Shown: one piece after another, positions 1 through 9,296 of the stretch
Layout of the letters: each line of letters begins with the position of its first letter
Position numbering within the stretch: position 1 is the first letter of the stretch
Assembly: GCA_028277025.1 (NCBI GenBank)
Contig: JAPYVG010000001.1
Span: forward strand, 62,001 to 126,000
DNA from: Sulfolobaceae archaeon
GTDB lineage: Archaea; Thermoproteota; Thermoprotei_A; Sulfolobales; Sulfolobaceae
Reading direction: 5' to 3'
Length of the DNA stretch: 64,000 nucleotides
Notes under the pieces: model-generated
Seen by the model: only the letters and a program-made list of their open reading frames with translations
Database searches by the model: none
What the model was told of the DNA's origin: nothing
Translations under genes and position numbers: made by a program

Positions 1-2
1 TT

Positions 3-1364
3 TTAGCTCAAATTATAGTTGCCGCTTCACTAATTTCCCCAGTTAAAATTGAGGAGTTATATGATATAGTTAGAAGGTCATATAATTACAAAGACTTAAC
101 ATATGAGGAGTTCTATAATGTTATAAAATATTTGAATGGCGATTTCGAATTAGAGTCTAAAAACGTTTATGCAAAGGTTAGAGTAAGAGATGGAGTTTTA
201 TATCCCAAGTTTGGGGCTAGGATGATATTTTTCTTAAATAGTGGAACAATACCGGATGAGGCAAATATTCCAGTTAAAACTGAGAGCGGAAAATATGTAG
301 GCAATCTTGAGGAGGAATTCGCAGAGATATTATCCCCCGGAGACATATTTGTTCTTGCGGGTAAGACATATGAGTTTATAAGAAGTGAGGGAAACGTTAT
401 AATAGTAAAGGATGCCGAAGGTCAAAGACCTACTGTACCTAGTTGGTTTTCAGAGATGCTACCATTAGCTTATGATTCCGCACTTGAAGTTGGTAAGTTC
501 AGGGGTAAAGTGGCTGAGATGATTAAGAATAGGATTCCTTTAGAGGAAGCAGTTGAGACTATATCTAAAGAATATGAAATATCTAAGCATGCAGCTTTTT
601 CAATCTATACTTATGTTTATGAGCAATACCAATTTACTGGTGGAATAGTCCCTACTGACAAATCAATACTTATTGAAATATATGATGATGAGGAGGGTAG
701 AAGGAACTTTATTTTCCATGCGTTATACGGTAGAAGGACTTTAGACGCTTTCTCTAGGGCTGTAGCTTACGTGGTGAGCGAGGATCTGAGAAGTGATGTG
801 AGAATTGCTGTAACGGATAACGGCTTTATGATAACTATACCAGAAAAAGTGGATTATGATATCAGTAAAGTTTTCGATAAATTAGAACCAGATAGAATGT
901 ATGATATACTAAGTAAAGTAATTTTAAGGACTGAAATGCTCAAAAGGAGGTTTAGGCACTGTGCTGAGAGGTCATTTATGTTGCTTAGAAGGTATAAAGG
1001 TAGGGAAACTAGTATCGATAGGAGGCAGTTAAATTCTGAGGTGCTTCTGGGAGTTGTTAAAGAAATGGAAGGTTTTCCAGTGCTAAAAGAGGCAATAAGA
1101 GAAATTCTAGAGGATTATATGGATATTCATAGGGCTATAGAAGTTCTCTCTAAGATTAAGAGTGGAGAGATTGAGATAAAGGTTATAGGCCCTTATGAGG
1201 TTCCTAGCCCGTTTGCCCACAATATAATTGTTAAAGAACATTCGGATGTCGTATTAGCTGAGGATAAAAGGGAGTTACTTAAGAACTTGCATGAGAAAGT
1301 CGTTGAGTTCCTTAGGAATAAGGGAATTAACGTCGAGCTCAAGTATACTGGTTCCCTTGAATAA
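3..1364 (+). CDS. lhr: Lhr-type DEAD/DEAH helicase, C-terminal part (5' cut by window)
   Basis: The frame is open from base 3 without a start, so this is the C-terminal ~453 residues of a longer protein. The first ATG-like codon inside is not the real start. The stretch GQRPTVPSWFSEMLPL followed by a segment like the Lhr core and its helical C-terminal region resembles the Lhr family: ATP-dependent 3'-5' helicases acting in archaeal DNA repair and fork maintenance. The beginning (LAQIIVAASLISPV, then a YEEFYNVIKYL segment) looks like the winged-helix region that follows the two RecA domains in Lhr. The helicase motifs themselves lie outside the window. Its 3' end overlaps the convergent JAMM gene by 90 bp, an unusually long overlap. 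Family call is confident; which archaeal Lhr subgroup is not. Confidence 0.8.
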   Translation, partial: LAQIIVAASLISPVKIEELYDIVRRSYNYKDLTYEEFYNVIKYLNGDFELESKNVYAKVRVRDGVLYPKFGARMIFFLNSGTIPDEANIPVKTESGKYVGNLEEEFAEILSPGDIFVLAGKTYEFIRSEGNVIIVKDAEGQRPTVPSWFSEMLPLAYDSALEVGKFRGKVAEMIKNRIPLEEAVETISKEYEISKHAAFSIYTYVYEQYQFTGGIVPTDKSILIEIYDDEEGRRNFIFHALYGRRTLDAFSRAVAYVVSEDLRSDVRIAVTDNGFMITIPEKVDYDISKVFDKLEPDRMYDILSKVILRTEMLKRRFRHCAERSFMLLRRYKGRETSIDRRQLNSEVLLGVVKEMEGFPVLKEAIREILEDYMDIHRAIEVLSKIKSGEIEIKVIGPYEVPSPFAHNIIVKEHSDVVLAEDKRELLKNLHEKVVEFLRNKGINVELKYTGSLE

Positions 1365-1604
1365 ATAAGCTTTTATACAATTGTTAGAAACTATTAACCA
1401 AGGTATCCTCCACGCATACATTCCTAAAACGTCTTCATTACTTGGAGTACATTCACTTTTATGCGTATGTACTATCGCCTTTATTTTGTCTATATACTTA
1501 TGTAGCTCTTCAGCAGATACTTTAAAGCTATTTTTATCATCACTTGTGTTAGTCAAACTAACAATCTTATCATCTGTTGTTATTATGAAAACACGTTCCT
1601 TCAA
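1275..1604 (-). CDS. Small JAMM/MPN-domain (prokaryotic JAB) protein
   Basis: A 109-residue protein with His46-Thr-His48 followed by CTPSNED, that is Ser55 and Asp58, giving the HxH...SxxD signature of JAB/JAMM metalloproteases. The following AWRIPWLIVS segment matches the usual strand after the motif in prokaryotic JAB domains. The spacing between second His and Ser is one residue shorter than the common x7. JAMM enzymes remove ubiquitin-like tags or cut small peptides; Sulfolobales have a Urm1-like modification system, but the substrate here is unknown. Start is TTG, and TTGA overlaps the stop of the upstream CBS-HTH gene, so the two are probably translationally coupled. Its last 90 bp overlap the end of lhr. 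Confidence 0.6.
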   Translation of the reverse strand: MKERVFIITTDDKIVSLTNTSDDKNSFKVSAEELHKYIDKIKAIVHTHKSECTPSNEDVLGMYAWRIPWLIVSNNCIKAYLFKGTSILELDVNSLIPKELNDFLMQVLK

Positions 1605-2506
1605 GTCGTTATTAATTCCTCCAATCCAGCAATGGTTTTAAGGATATCAGTCCTGGTTACTATTCCTATTACCTTTTGGTTTCTCTCTAATACTAAAAGC
1701 CTTCCAACGTTATATATTAACATTTTTCTTATGGCCGTCAATATATCATCATCGTCATTAATTGTTATTACGTTTGTTTTCATATAATCGCTAACTTTTG
1801 CTTCGAAATTACCCTCAAAGAAAGCTTTGATTATATCTGCAGTAGTCAGTATTCCAAGTGTTCTCCCGTCATCGCTTAGTACTGGTGCTCCTCTTATACC
1901 TTCTTTGTAGAGTATCTGGGATGCATCCCTTAATGTCATGTCAGGTTTTAGAGCTATTAATTTTCTAGATATTATACTCCTCACTTGTACTTTAGGAATA
2001 CTTATCATTCTAGTAACATCTATTACAAGTTCTTTCCTATCCTCATCTATGTGTATAATTACGCCTTCAATTACTAAACGACTATACGGTATAGGCCCAA
2101 CTTTTACGGTATCTCCAACTTTTAATTTTTTCAGATCCCCATTAGCTCTTAGGAGCACTTTATTTCCAGAGGGGTTTGTTATATCAAGAATCTCTATATT
2201 ACTTACCCTAATGTCGGTTTCTAAGCCGTCTTTATATAAAATGAGTTGATCTAAAATTGGGGTTACAATTGGGTTCTTAACAGTTTCATAGGCTTTCAGA
2301 GTGGGCACATAGCCACCGTTAGGCCCTGGTTTTGATTCAATTAGGCCCAATACTTTTAAGCTTAAAATTATATTCCTCACAGTCCCCTCATCTTTTCCTA
2401 TAACATCAGCTACCTCCTTACTTTTGATCATCCTCTTGTTTTTATTGTAAAGGTCAATAAGTGCTAGAAGTATTTCCCTCTGAGTAGATGATAGATTTTG
2501 CATCAA
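1601..2506 (-). CDS. Winged-helix DNA-binding protein with tandem CBS domains
   Basis: 301 residues. Residues ~1-70 form a winged helix (SSTQREILLALIDLY ... DEGTVRNIILSLKVLGLIE). The middle (~85-175) is a beta-rich segment. Residues ~180-300 are two CBS repeats: the first holds LRDASQILYKEGIRGAPVL and GILTTADII, the second ILTAIRKMLIYNVGRLLVL and GIVTRTDIL. CBS pairs bind adenine nucleotides such as AMP, ATP or SAM, so this is likely a ligand-responsive transcription regulator. It is the first gene of a two-gene unit with the JAMM protein (4-nt overlap). The ligand and target genes cannot be read from the sequence. Confidence 0.75.
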   Translation of the reverse strand: MMQNLSSTQREILLALIDLYNKNKRMIKSKEVADVIGKDEGTVRNIILSLKVLGLIESKPGPNGGYVPTLKAYETVKNPIVTPILDQLILYKDGLETDIRVSNIEILDITNPSGNKVLLRANGDLKKLKVGDTVKVGPIPYSRLVIEGVIIHIDEDRKELVIDVTRMISIPKVQVRSIISRKLIALKPDMTLRDASQILYKEGIRGAPVLSDDGRTLGILTTADIIKAFFEGNFEAKVSDYMKTNVITINDDDDILTAIRKMLIYNVGRLLVLERNQKVIGIVTRTDILKTIAGLEELITT

Positions 2507-2542
2507 TAATTATAATCTTCTTTTTACTTAAAAATTATTTTA

Positions 2543-3229
2543 TCATCCCATAATCTTCTTCAAAAGTTTAGGGTTTACTCCAAACACTTTTTCCGCTATT
2601 AAAGCAATATATTCGGGTTTAGGAAGGGGATATTTTATACCAATACTTATTGATAATGCTTTCTTCATAGCCTCAATGCTCATCTTATCCCTAATACTCT
2701 TCTCCGCAATGCCCTCAGCTATTTTATACGCAGTGTAAAATCTCGCAAAACTGATAGCGGTATGTTTCACCTCATCAACGTTTGTAGCGTCCATATCCCT
2801 AAGTGCTTTGTATAGTTGTTCCTCAGGTTTAAACGAGAATATTCCTTCTATGAAGATAAGCCTAAGTGCTTTAGCTAAATTTTCCTTATTGCGTTGAAGG
2901 AATTCAAAGGCCTCTAAAGGTTTACCTTCTAATAAAAGTGATGCGGATTTATCTAAAATAACTTCTTGGGATAGGATGTTTTCGAAGATTGTCGGGTACT
3001 GTTCATATAGTCCTAATCCATCTTTGCCAACTACATATAGACTTATAAGCTCCTTTTCATATAGATTTTCGGCCCTAAAACCTCTAATAGGTTTTATATG
3101 TTTATCCTTGTAAGCTTGTTCAATCATTTTGATTACTTCTTCCCTATTTATATCTTTTTGCTCATCTATTATTTTGCCCCATAATTCTGTCAGTACCTTA
3201 ATCCTCTCTTTGTATATCTCCTTTACCAT
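2543..3229 (-). CDS. Conserved archaeal protein, probably DUF2192 family
   Basis: Helical, 228 residues from the chosen start (MVKEIYKERIKVLTELWGKI). I believe this is the DUF2192 family known from Sulfolobales, whose function is unknown; the family name is from memory. A longer frame would start 18 codons upstream, but that extension contains the TATA box at 3250-3261. The ATG at 3229 lies about 26 bp from that box, as expected for a leaderless mRNA, so I chose it. The gene is divergent from the coiled-coil/Cys protein at 3282 and shares its TATA box. Confidence 0.6.
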   Translation of the reverse strand: MVKEIYKERIKVLTELWGKIIDEQKDINREEVIKMIEQAYKDKHIKPIRGFRAENLYEKELISLYVVGKDGLGLYEQYPTIFENILSQEVILDKSASLLLEGKPLEAFEFLQRNKENLAKALRLIFIEGIFSFKPEEQLYKALRDMDATNVDEVKHTAISFARFYTAYKIAEGIAEKSIRDKMSIEAMKKALSISIGIKYPLPKPEYIALIAEKVFGVNPKLLKKIMG

Positions 3230-3248
3230 GAAATGTAATTTGCAAAAT

Positions 3249-3261
3249 CCCTTAAAAAGGT
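3249..3261. promoter_or_regulatory. Shared bidirectional TATA box
   Basis: The sequence CCCTTAAAAAGG is close to its own reverse complement. Its centre is ~26-27 bp from the ATG at 3229 (minus) and from the ATG at 3282 (plus), the archaeal TATA-to-start distance for leaderless genes. No other TATA-like element lies in the 52-bp gap. It therefore seems that one TBP site serves both directions. Confidence 0.6.
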
Positions 3262-3281
3262 AACAAAACCAGACATTAATC

Positions 3282-3674
3282 ATGAGTATAAATAATGAAG
3301 AAACACTAAAACCGAGTATAGTATTAGTATCAACTTCAGAATTAGAAGAAGAAGTAAAAAAAGTAGAAGAAAAATTAAAATCACTAGAGGATTCTCACAA
3401 TAAAGAATTCGAGAAAATTAAGGCAGAAATCGATACACTTCATACTCTGACTAGTTGGCTAAATATTGCGAAGTCACAAGGCTTATGGAAGTCGAGGACT
3501 TGTAAGCATGTGATTAATGACGCGTGTGTAGCATGGAGTATTGCGGAGCCGGAAAAAGTAGGAATACCTAGTGATGCGGTAGTCGTTACTGAGAACGGTA
3601 GCAAGAAAGTTGTTGTAACTAAATTCTTCGAGATATGTATAACTTGCCCGCTCTATGAGCCTAAAAAGATGTGA
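3282..3674 (+). CDS. Lineage-specific coiled-coil protein with four cysteines
   Basis: 130 residues, no family recognised. Residues ~18-60 are a charged heptad-like coiled coil (ELEEEVKKVEEKLKSLEDS). The C-terminal half has RTC74KHVINDAC82 and ICITC near the end, four Cys that could bind zinc or an iron-sulfur cluster. The gene is probably leaderless from the shared TATA box. It overlaps the convergent HTH gene by 14 bp. Codon use and composition look like the neighbours. It may be a small DNA- or protein-binding factor, but this is only inference from the coiled coil and Cys pairs. Confidence 0.6.
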   Translation: MSINNEETLKPSIVLVSTSELEEEVKKVEEKLKSLEDSHNKEFEKIKAEIDTLHTLTSWLNIAKSQGLWKSRTCKHVINDACVAWSIAEPEKVGIPSDAVVVTENGSKKVVVTKFFEICITCPLYEPKKM

Positions 3675-4002
3675 GCTGAATAACTTTTTTAACCCTTTCT
3701 AATTCTTCAACCTCTACATTTAGTTCATTAATGAACTCCTCTAAACTTAACATTATATCATTTAGGATAACGTTTATGATTTCCCTTTTCTCGTCTTCAC
3801 TGGCTATTTCTAGTGCCTTCTCTATAGTTTCATCGCTTGGATGAGTTATTCCGTTCAAAAACTTAGTAATTGCAGCCGGTGATAAACCTAATTCTTCGGC
3901 TAATTCTTTCCTGCTTCTGTTTTCTAAAAGAATCTCTATTATTTTCCTTCTTGCTTCTTTACTTAAATTGTGTATAATTCTCACAAGTTTAACTTTGTTC
4001 AA
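3661..4002 (-). CDS. Small HTH transcription regulator
   Basis: 113 residues starting at TTG. Residues ~28-52 (RSRKELAEELGLSPAAITKFLNG) are a clear helix-turn-helix of the Xre/lambda-Cro type, followed by a helical tail (ALEIASEDEKREIINVIL) that probably makes the dimer. This architecture is common in small Sulfolobales regulators whose targets are unknown. The gene is divergent from the MDR-like protein at 4036 (33-bp gap), so it could regulate that gene or itself. A GTG seven codons in is an alternative start. Confidence 0.65.
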   Translation of the reverse strand: MNKVKLVRIIHNLSKEARRKIIEILLENRSRKELAEELGLSPAAITKFLNGITHPSDETIEKALEIASEDEKREIINVILNDIMLSLEEFINELNVEVEELERVKKVIQLTSF

Positions 4003-4035
4003 AACTTAATAAGGTAAATAATATATCACTATCAG

Positions 4036-4905
4036 ATGCAAGCAATCGTATTTGATTTAGGTATTACGAAAAAAGACGTTGTCGAAAAGCCTATAAATAA
4101 GGACTTTGTAATGGTATCACCCCTTAAGGTTCTATTGTCTGGGATTGAAAATGCAATATTTTCTGGAATATTATGGGTAGAACCAAATAAAATACTGGGT
4201 AGTAGTGGTATAGTAAAAATAAGAGATATTGGCCTAGAAGTAGATAAAGGATTAGAAAACAGAGATGCAGTAGTTCTTCCCTACTCCAAGAAATATGGTG
4301 GAATAGGAACAGAAGTAGACGGAATTATGGCAGAAAAACCCGTTTTACCTTACGACTCAATAGTAATTTTACCAGAGGACTATGAGTTAAAATATATACT
4401 TTACGGCTATGCAAGCATTGCATTACAGTTAAGGAAAGTAATCAAGGGCCTTAACTTACTAATATTAGGAGGAGGTTTGACATCATATATTTCGGCCTTA
4501 GCAGCTGTAGGGTATGCGAATAAAACTTACATTTACAATGATGAAGGGTATAAATTAAGGCTTTATGGTGTCGAGGAAGTCAAAAATTCAGATAATATAA
4601 AGTTTGATGCTGTATTTATAACAACTATGAGAAGTTGGGCTAGAATAATAATACAAAATTTGGCAAGAGAGGGAGATTTATTAATTCTTCCAAGGTTTTT
4701 AAATTCTTGGCCCGCATTAATTCCTAGCAGATTAAACGTTAAATTTATAGAACCCAGCAAATTTGATGGTGTTTTCGAATTCATAGATGAACAAATATCA
4801 GAGAAGATATTCAAGGAGTTAGTTGCTGAATCAGATACCTTAGAGGCATCATTACCTACTCCGAAACCCGGAGTAATCCTAGATGCTAAAAAAATATTTA
4901 CATAA
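4036..4905 (+). CDS. Medium-chain dehydrogenase-like protein without obvious zinc ligands
   Basis: 289 residues. The order of elements resembles the MDR (alcohol dehydrogenase) superfamily: an N-terminal beta-rich region with a [10 protein letters not shown] segment, then a Rossmann-like nucleotide fold starting [21 protein letters not shown] (~residues 140-160). The usual zinc-binding Cys/His set of alcohol dehydrogenases is absent, and the protein is shorter than the usual 330-350 residues. It is therefore a distant or degenerate MDR member. The upstream CTTAATAAGG at ~4004-4013 is a fair TATA box for a leaderless start. Substrate unknown; assignment rests on fold-like pattern only. Confidence 0.45.
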   Translation: MQAIVFDLGITKKDVVEKPINKDFVMVSPLKVLLSGIENAIFSGILWVEPNKILGSSGIVKIRDIGLEVDKGLENRDAVVLPYSKKYGGIGTEVDGIMAEKPVLPYDSIVILPEDYELKYILYGYASIALQLRKVIKGLNLLILGGGLTSYISALAAVGYANKTYIYNDEGYKLRLYGVEEVKNSDNIKFDAVFITTMRSWARIIIQNLAREGDLLILPRFLNSWPALIPSRLNVKFIEPSKFDGVFEFIDEQISEKIFKELVAESDTLEASLPTPKPGVILDAKKIFT

Positions 4906-6097
4906 AACTCTTTATGGTTTCTCCTAAAATCTTTATCCCTCTTTCTAACTCTTCTTTGGACGGATAACTAAAATTAAGCCTCATAGTATTTCTTCCGCTA
5001 TAATCATAATAGAAACTACTACCGGGAACATATGCTACACCTCTTTTAGTGGCTTCTTCCAACATCTTTACAGTATCGATTTTCTCTGGCAACCATGAGA
5101 ACACAAACATTCCTCCTACGGGCTTAGTCCATCTTGCCTCGCGTGGGAAGTAGGTTTCAATAGCATTTAACATTACGTCCCTTTTCTCTTTATACAATTT
5201 TCTGATTTTAGGTATTTGTCTATCAATAACACCTCTCCTAATCGCCTCCGTAGCTATTATTTGAGTAAAACTCGGTGTATGTAAATCGACGTTTTGCTTA
5301 TATAATTCCATCTCGTGGATAAATTCTTGATCTGCTACGACCCAACCTAATCTAAATCCAGGGGCTAGGATCTTACTGAAAGTTCCAGTATATATAACTC
5401 TACCACTTTTATCTAATGCTTTTAATGGTGCTGGGCTTTCCCCTTCAAATACTAGGAAGCCGTAAGCGTCATCCTCAACGATTAAAAAGTCGTATTTTTC
5501 AGCTATTTCCATTAACCTTTTCCTATCGTCTAAACTCATAGTTGTACCCGCTGGGTTTTGAGCCGTGGGTATTACGTACATCAATTTCGGTTTTTTACCA
5601 TCGTTTATAGATTTCTTAACTTTATCCTCTAACTCATCTAAGTTAGGTCCTTTTTCGTTGACCGTAACTCCAATAAAATTCGGCTTTCTTGTTCTTAAAA
5701 CGTTCAAAGCCGCTAAATAAGTTGGCATCTCAACTATTACAGTGTCGCCTGGATCAACAAGCAGATTAAATATCATGAAAAGTGCCTCCTGGCTACCTAC
5801 GGTTACGAATATATTGTTCTCATTTATTCCGCTAATACCCCTCTTTGCTGATAAATTGACAAGCTCCTTTCTGAACTCCACTAACCCAGAGGTAGTTGAA
5901 TACTGTAAAGCTCTTTCAGGTTTTTCCTTTAGTATATCCTGGGTAATTTTCTCTATTTCTTCAACTGGGAAAGTGGAGGGGTCTGGAAGTCCTCCTGCCA
6001 GGCTTATGACGTTTTTTCCTTCAGTTAATTTTAATAAATCTCTTATTTCTGAACTTCTTAAATATTGTACATCTTTCGAGAGGAATCTCTCAAACAT
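4898..6097 (-). CDS. PLP-dependent class I aminotransferase (LysN / aromatic type)
   Basis: 399 residues, full length for the family. It starts with [20 protein letters not shown] and [13 protein letters not shown] (~32-44), typical of the 2-aminoadipate/aromatic aminotransferase group. Catalytic features: NPAG at 181-184, DDAYG at ~209-213, the PLP Lys242 in [16 protein letters not shown], and the C-terminal RLNFS arginine. In Sulfolobales such enzymes transfer amino groups to 2-oxoadipate, branched-chain or aromatic oxo-acids; the exact substrate is not decided by sequence. The gene converges on the MDR-like gene (8-bp overlap) and is divergent from the CinA-like gene. Confidence 0.85.
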   Translation of the reverse strand: MFERFLSKDVQYLRSSEIRDLLKLTEGKNVISLAGGLPDPSTFPVEEIEKITQDILKEKPERALQYSTTSGLVEFRKELVNLSAKRGISGINENNIFVTVGSQEALFMIFNLLVDPGDTVIVEMPTYLAALNVLRTRKPNFIGVTVNEKGPNLDELEDKVKKSINDGKKPKLMYVIPTAQNPAGTTMSLDDRKRLMEIAEKYDFLIVEDDAYGFLVFEGESPAPLKALDKSGRVIYTGTFSKILAPGFRLGWVVADQEFIHEMELYKQNVDLHTPSFTQIIATEAIRRGVIDRQIPKIRKLYKEKRDVMLNAIETYFPREARWTKPVGGMFVFSWLPEKIDTVKMLEEATKRGVAYVPGSSFYYDYSGRNTMRLNFSYPSKEELERGIKILGETIKSFM

Positions 6098-6141
6098 CTT
6101 TTCACAACCAAATATAACCCCAAACCCTTTTATCTATTTTT

Positions 6142-6933
6142 GTGGAAACCTGGTATGCTGAAATAATAACAATAGGTAATGAAGTCCTAAGTGGTAGAAC
6201 TGTAAATACTAATGCATCACATATAGCCAGAAGACTGGTTTCATTGGGCTTTACGATTAGGAGAATAACTGTAGTTATGGACGAGCTAGAAGAGATAAAG
6301 AGTGCATTCGTGGAGGCTATAAATAGGAGGCCTAAAGTAATAGTATCTTCTGGAGGTTTAGGACCAACTTATGATGATAAGACTAGTGAAGGTCTTGCCT
6401 TAGCTTTAGGTTTAGAATTAGAGATAAACGAGAAAGCATTAAGAATGATCAAAGAAAAATATGAGAAATTAAAACTAGAACTTACTGAAGAAAGGCTAAA
6501 GATGGCTAAAATGCCAAAAGGTGCAATAGCGGTAGAAAATAATGCTGGTGTGGCGCCGGGGATTTACATTTACTTTGACGGGATTGATATTCTTGCGACC
6601 CCTGGAGTTCCGAGAGAAATGGAAGACGTATTAGAGAATTTTATTCTAAAATACATAAAGAATAAGCCAGATTTAAAATACTATGAAGAATCATTTGAAA
6701 TTGAGGGCGTTATGGAATCCGTAATGGCACCTTATGTCAAACAATTAGTTAAGAAATATGATTTATATATAAAAACGCATCCTAAAGGTAAGGAACTTGA
6801 GAACCCATTATTAGAAATACAAGTTGCCGGAAGTAGTAAGAATGAGAATGAAATTAAAGAAAAAGTTAAGGAGTGCATTAATGAGCTAAAAGAAATAGGA
6901 ATGAAACTAGGAGGAAAATTAAAGGAAGGATAA
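6142..6933 (+). CDS. CinA/MoaB-fold protein (molybdopterin-binding-like domain)
   Basis: 263 residues from a GTG start. The N-terminal ~165 residues are a MoaB/Mog-like domain: [20 protein letters not shown] (6-25) and [11 protein letters not shown] (69-79), then [12 protein letters not shown]. This is the N-terminal half of CinA; the separate C-terminal NMN-deamidase domain is not present, as usual in archaea, where these are annotated as nicotinamide mononucleotide deamidase-related or COG1058 proteins. Some COG1058 members have ADP-ribose pyrophosphatase activity. The 3' end overlaps the convergent hydrolase gene by 15 bp. Confidence 0.8.
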   Translation: METWYAEIITIGNEVLSGRTVNTNASHIARRLVSLGFTIRRITVVMDELEEIKSAFVEAINRRPKVIVSSGGLGPTYDDKTSEGLALALGLELEINEKALRMIKEKYEKLKLELTEERLKMAKMPKGAIAVENNAGVAPGIYIYFDGIDILATPGVPREMEDVLENFILKYIKNKPDLKYYEESFEIEGVMESVMAPYVKQLVKKYDLYIKTHPKGKELENPLLEIQVAGSSKNENEIKEKVKECINELKEIGMKLGGKLKEG

Positions 6934-7686
6934 TATTTTTTGTAGAAGTATATCCGGGCATTCAAAATTTAAGAAATGCCCATATCCGTCAAGTATTTCC
7001 TTTGACGGTTTCTTTAGTTTTTCTAGGAATGTTTGTAAGTTCTGAGAAAGTTTGTCTTCACTTCCGTAGATTAAGAGCGTACTTTCATCGATACTCTCAA
7101 GCTTTTCCGAGTAATCTTTACTTTTTAAAAGTCCCTCAACACTGTACTTGTAACCTAAAGGATTATTCTCCATGTAAACGCTTAGAAAATCATTCCATGC
7201 CCTTTCATTCTTATAAAGTGATGGGGGTAAGTCACCTATTTCCCTTCTGTATTCGGCTAAGGCCCTCATTCCAAGATTTGTCGCTATTTCTACGTACTTC
7301 ATATAAGGTTCTGGACTAGGTGCTTTATACAAAGCACCTATTAATATCATTTTTGATACCGGATTATTTAATACGTATTCCAATGCTATCAGTGTTCCCA
7401 AGGAATGTCCGATTATAATTGGGTCTTTAACGTTTTCTATCTCAAGGAGTAATTTTAAGTCCTCATAATGATCTTCAATCATGTAAGTTGAAGGTGGTAT
7501 TGATGATCTACCATGGCCTCTTAAATCGTAGACTATAACTTTAAATCTTGTGGATAGTGAAGGGTGTATATATTTCCAACTATTTATAGAACCCGCTAAG
7601 TGGTGAATTAACACCACAACATCTTTGTTCTCACTCCCGTAAACGTTATAATAAATATTGATACCATTACTTAATGGTATCCTCAT
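6919..7686 (-). CDS. Alpha/beta-hydrolase fold esterase-like protein
   Basis: 255 residues. [14 protein letters not shown] (oxyanion region), then [10 protein letters not shown], nucleophile elbow GHSLG with Ser95, a YGSEDKL segment carrying the likely acid, and a late GYGHFLNFE with the catalytic His: the complete triad of the alpha/beta hydrolase family, close in length to arylesterases and carboxylesterases. The ATG overlaps the pheT stop as ATGA, so it is the last gene of the MBL-pheS-pheT-hydrolase unit. Substrate unknown. Confidence 0.8.
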   Translation of the reverse strand: MRIPLSNGINIYYNVYGSENKDVVVLIHHLAGSINSWKYIHPSLSTRFKVIVYDLRGHGRSSIPPSTYMIEDHYEDLKLLLEIENVKDPIIIGHSLGTLIALEYVLNNPVSKMILIGALYKAPSPEPYMKYVEIATNLGMRALAEYRREIGDLPPSLYKNERAWNDFLSVYMENNPLGYKYSVEGLLKSKDYSEKLESIDESTLLIYGSEDKLSQNLQTFLEKLKKPSKEILDGYGHFLNFECPDILLQKILSFL

Positions 7687-9296
7687 CTCAAACCCTCGAG
7701 ATATAACTCACTCATAACAATAGGATATTCAATTCCTATTTGCTCTAATATTTCTGGGTTAACTTCTCCTATGACCCCTATTATTTTGCCATCTGAAATA
7801 ATTTCTGCTGTTCTGCCCTTTATAAACCATTCATTTTCAGCCCTCCTATAAACTGGACGTAAACCAAGGTTAAGAAGTATTTGATGGATTCTTGATTGTA
7901 AGTCCTCAAAACTCACTTTACTATCCATTATAGCGTAACAAGCTCTTAACTCATTCTTATAACCAGTATCGCCATTTTCATTTTTAACAACGACTTCACC
8001 TACTTCAAATACAAGTAACGGTAACCTGGAATGTTGATTATTCTTTAAAAACAATAAAGTTGTTGGGATCAGCGAATTCCTTACAGAGTTATAATCAATC
8101 GTAACTGGATTGATGATCTTTACGAAGTCTCCCTTCAATATTTTATCACTAGCCAATACGAATGTGAAAATCTCAGTAAATCCAGCACCTATGCTTAAAT
8201 CCCTGATTAATCTACTTAACCTACTCTTATCCTCCAATTTACCTAAGCTATGTATTTTAAACGTTGATGGAGTCAAATTTTTATAACCAATAGTCATAGC
8301 AATTTCCTCTGTCAGATCTATTTCACTAATTATATCTATTCTATAAGGAGGAATGACAACTTTTATTTTACCATTAGAAGCTTCAGCGTCAAACCTAGCC
8401 ATCTTTAAATAATTCAAAACCTCCTCATCTGTCATCTTTACTCCTATAATCTTAGAGATGTAATCTACGGAAGTCTCTATTGTACAATGCCTAAGCATAG
8501 GTGTTGAATTTATACCTTGTATGCCAATAATTTTCACGCTCTCAATTTCACCTCCCATTTCAGCTAAATTAGTAGTTATAATATCTAAAGTAGAAAGTAC
8601 AGTATCTAAAGAGGTTCCAGTAATATCAATGAATAGATTTCTCGTTTCTTCAGTGATTCTCGTCCTCTCCGCATTAATTACTGGTGGTAAACTGAGAACT
8701 TGCCCATTATCTTCCATGATTATTGGTGATTGTCCATCAAATATCGAAATGTTACCGTACTCTCTACCTTGTTCTGTTTCATTAATGATTTCCTTAATAC
8801 TCATCTCCTTATTACTTCCTAGTGGGACAAACTTATAGTCTAAAGGTACTGTAGTATATACGATTTTCTTAGAGGTTATCTTATCTAGATCATGTAAACC
8901 TATGGCTATTTTCTTCCTTTTCCTGCCTACAGTTATATGCAATTTCTCTTGGAATTGAATCAGCTCCCTCAACAACTCACTATCTAATTTTATGTTTCTT
9001 ACAATTCCAGCTACTGCAAAAGGCCTACTTTTTACTTGTTTTACTTCTAAGGTGTAATCACCATTAATTACCTTATACTTAGACTCTCCTAATTCCTTCT
9101 TCAACAAACCTTTAATAGCCCTTATTATGCCGTAGACGAATAGCAAGTCTGGTCTATCATTATTTATTTCAACCTCTAAATGGTCTTGGTCTATAGGCTT
9201 TACCTCACTTTTTAAGTTAAATAATAAATCTTCAAGTTCACTCTCATTGATTCCTAATTTTAGTAAGTTCCATTTGTATACGTTTATTGTAGGAAT
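7683..9296 (-). CDS. pheT: Phenylalanyl-tRNA synthetase beta subunit, ATT start
   Basis: 537 residues, normal for archaeal PheT. It carries the tRNA-binding and structural half of the alpha2-beta2 enzyme: B3/4-like editing region around [14 protein letters not shown]5 region [19 protein letters not shown], and the catalytic-like domain to the end. No ATG, GTG or TTG exists in frame before a TTG at 9146, but starting there would delete 50 conserved N-terminal residues ([24 protein letters not shown]). Counting from ATT at 9296 restores an N-terminus that lines up with family members beginning MVTI.... GGTGAT lies 5 nt upstream. The gene overlaps pheS by 13 nt and ends in ATGA with the hydrolase. 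An ATA at 9287 is a less likely alternative. Confidence 0.85.
   Translation of the reverse strand: MPTINVYKWNLLKLGINESELEDLLFNLKSEVKPIDQDHLEVEINNDRPDLLFVYGIIRAIKGLLKKELGESKYKVINGDYTLEVKQVKSRPFAVAGIVRNIKLDSELLRELIQFQEKLHITVGRKRKKIAIGLHDLDKITSKKIVYTTVPLDYKFVPLGSNKEMSIKEIINETEQGREYGNISIFDGQSPIIMEDNGQVLSLPPVINAERTRITEETRNLFIDITGTSLDTVLSTLDIITTNLAEMGGEIESVKIIGIQGINSTPMLRHCTIETSVDYISKIIGVKMTDEEVLNYLKMARFDAEASNGKIKVVIPPYRIDIISEIDLTEEIAMTIGYKNLTPSTFKIHSLGKLEDKSRLSRLIRDLSIGAGFTEIFTFVLASDKILKGDFVKIINPVTIDYNSVRNSLIPTTLLFLKNNQHSRLPLLVFEVGEVVVKNENGDTGYKNELRACYAIMDSKVSFEDLQSRIHQILLNLGLRPVYRRAENEWFIKGRTAEIISDGKIIGVIGEVNPEILEQIGIEYPIVMSELYLEGLR

Noticed and set aside
9147..9283. Apparent gap between pheS and pheT
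   Set aside because: It codes for the first part of PheT when the ATT start is accepted; it is not intergenic.
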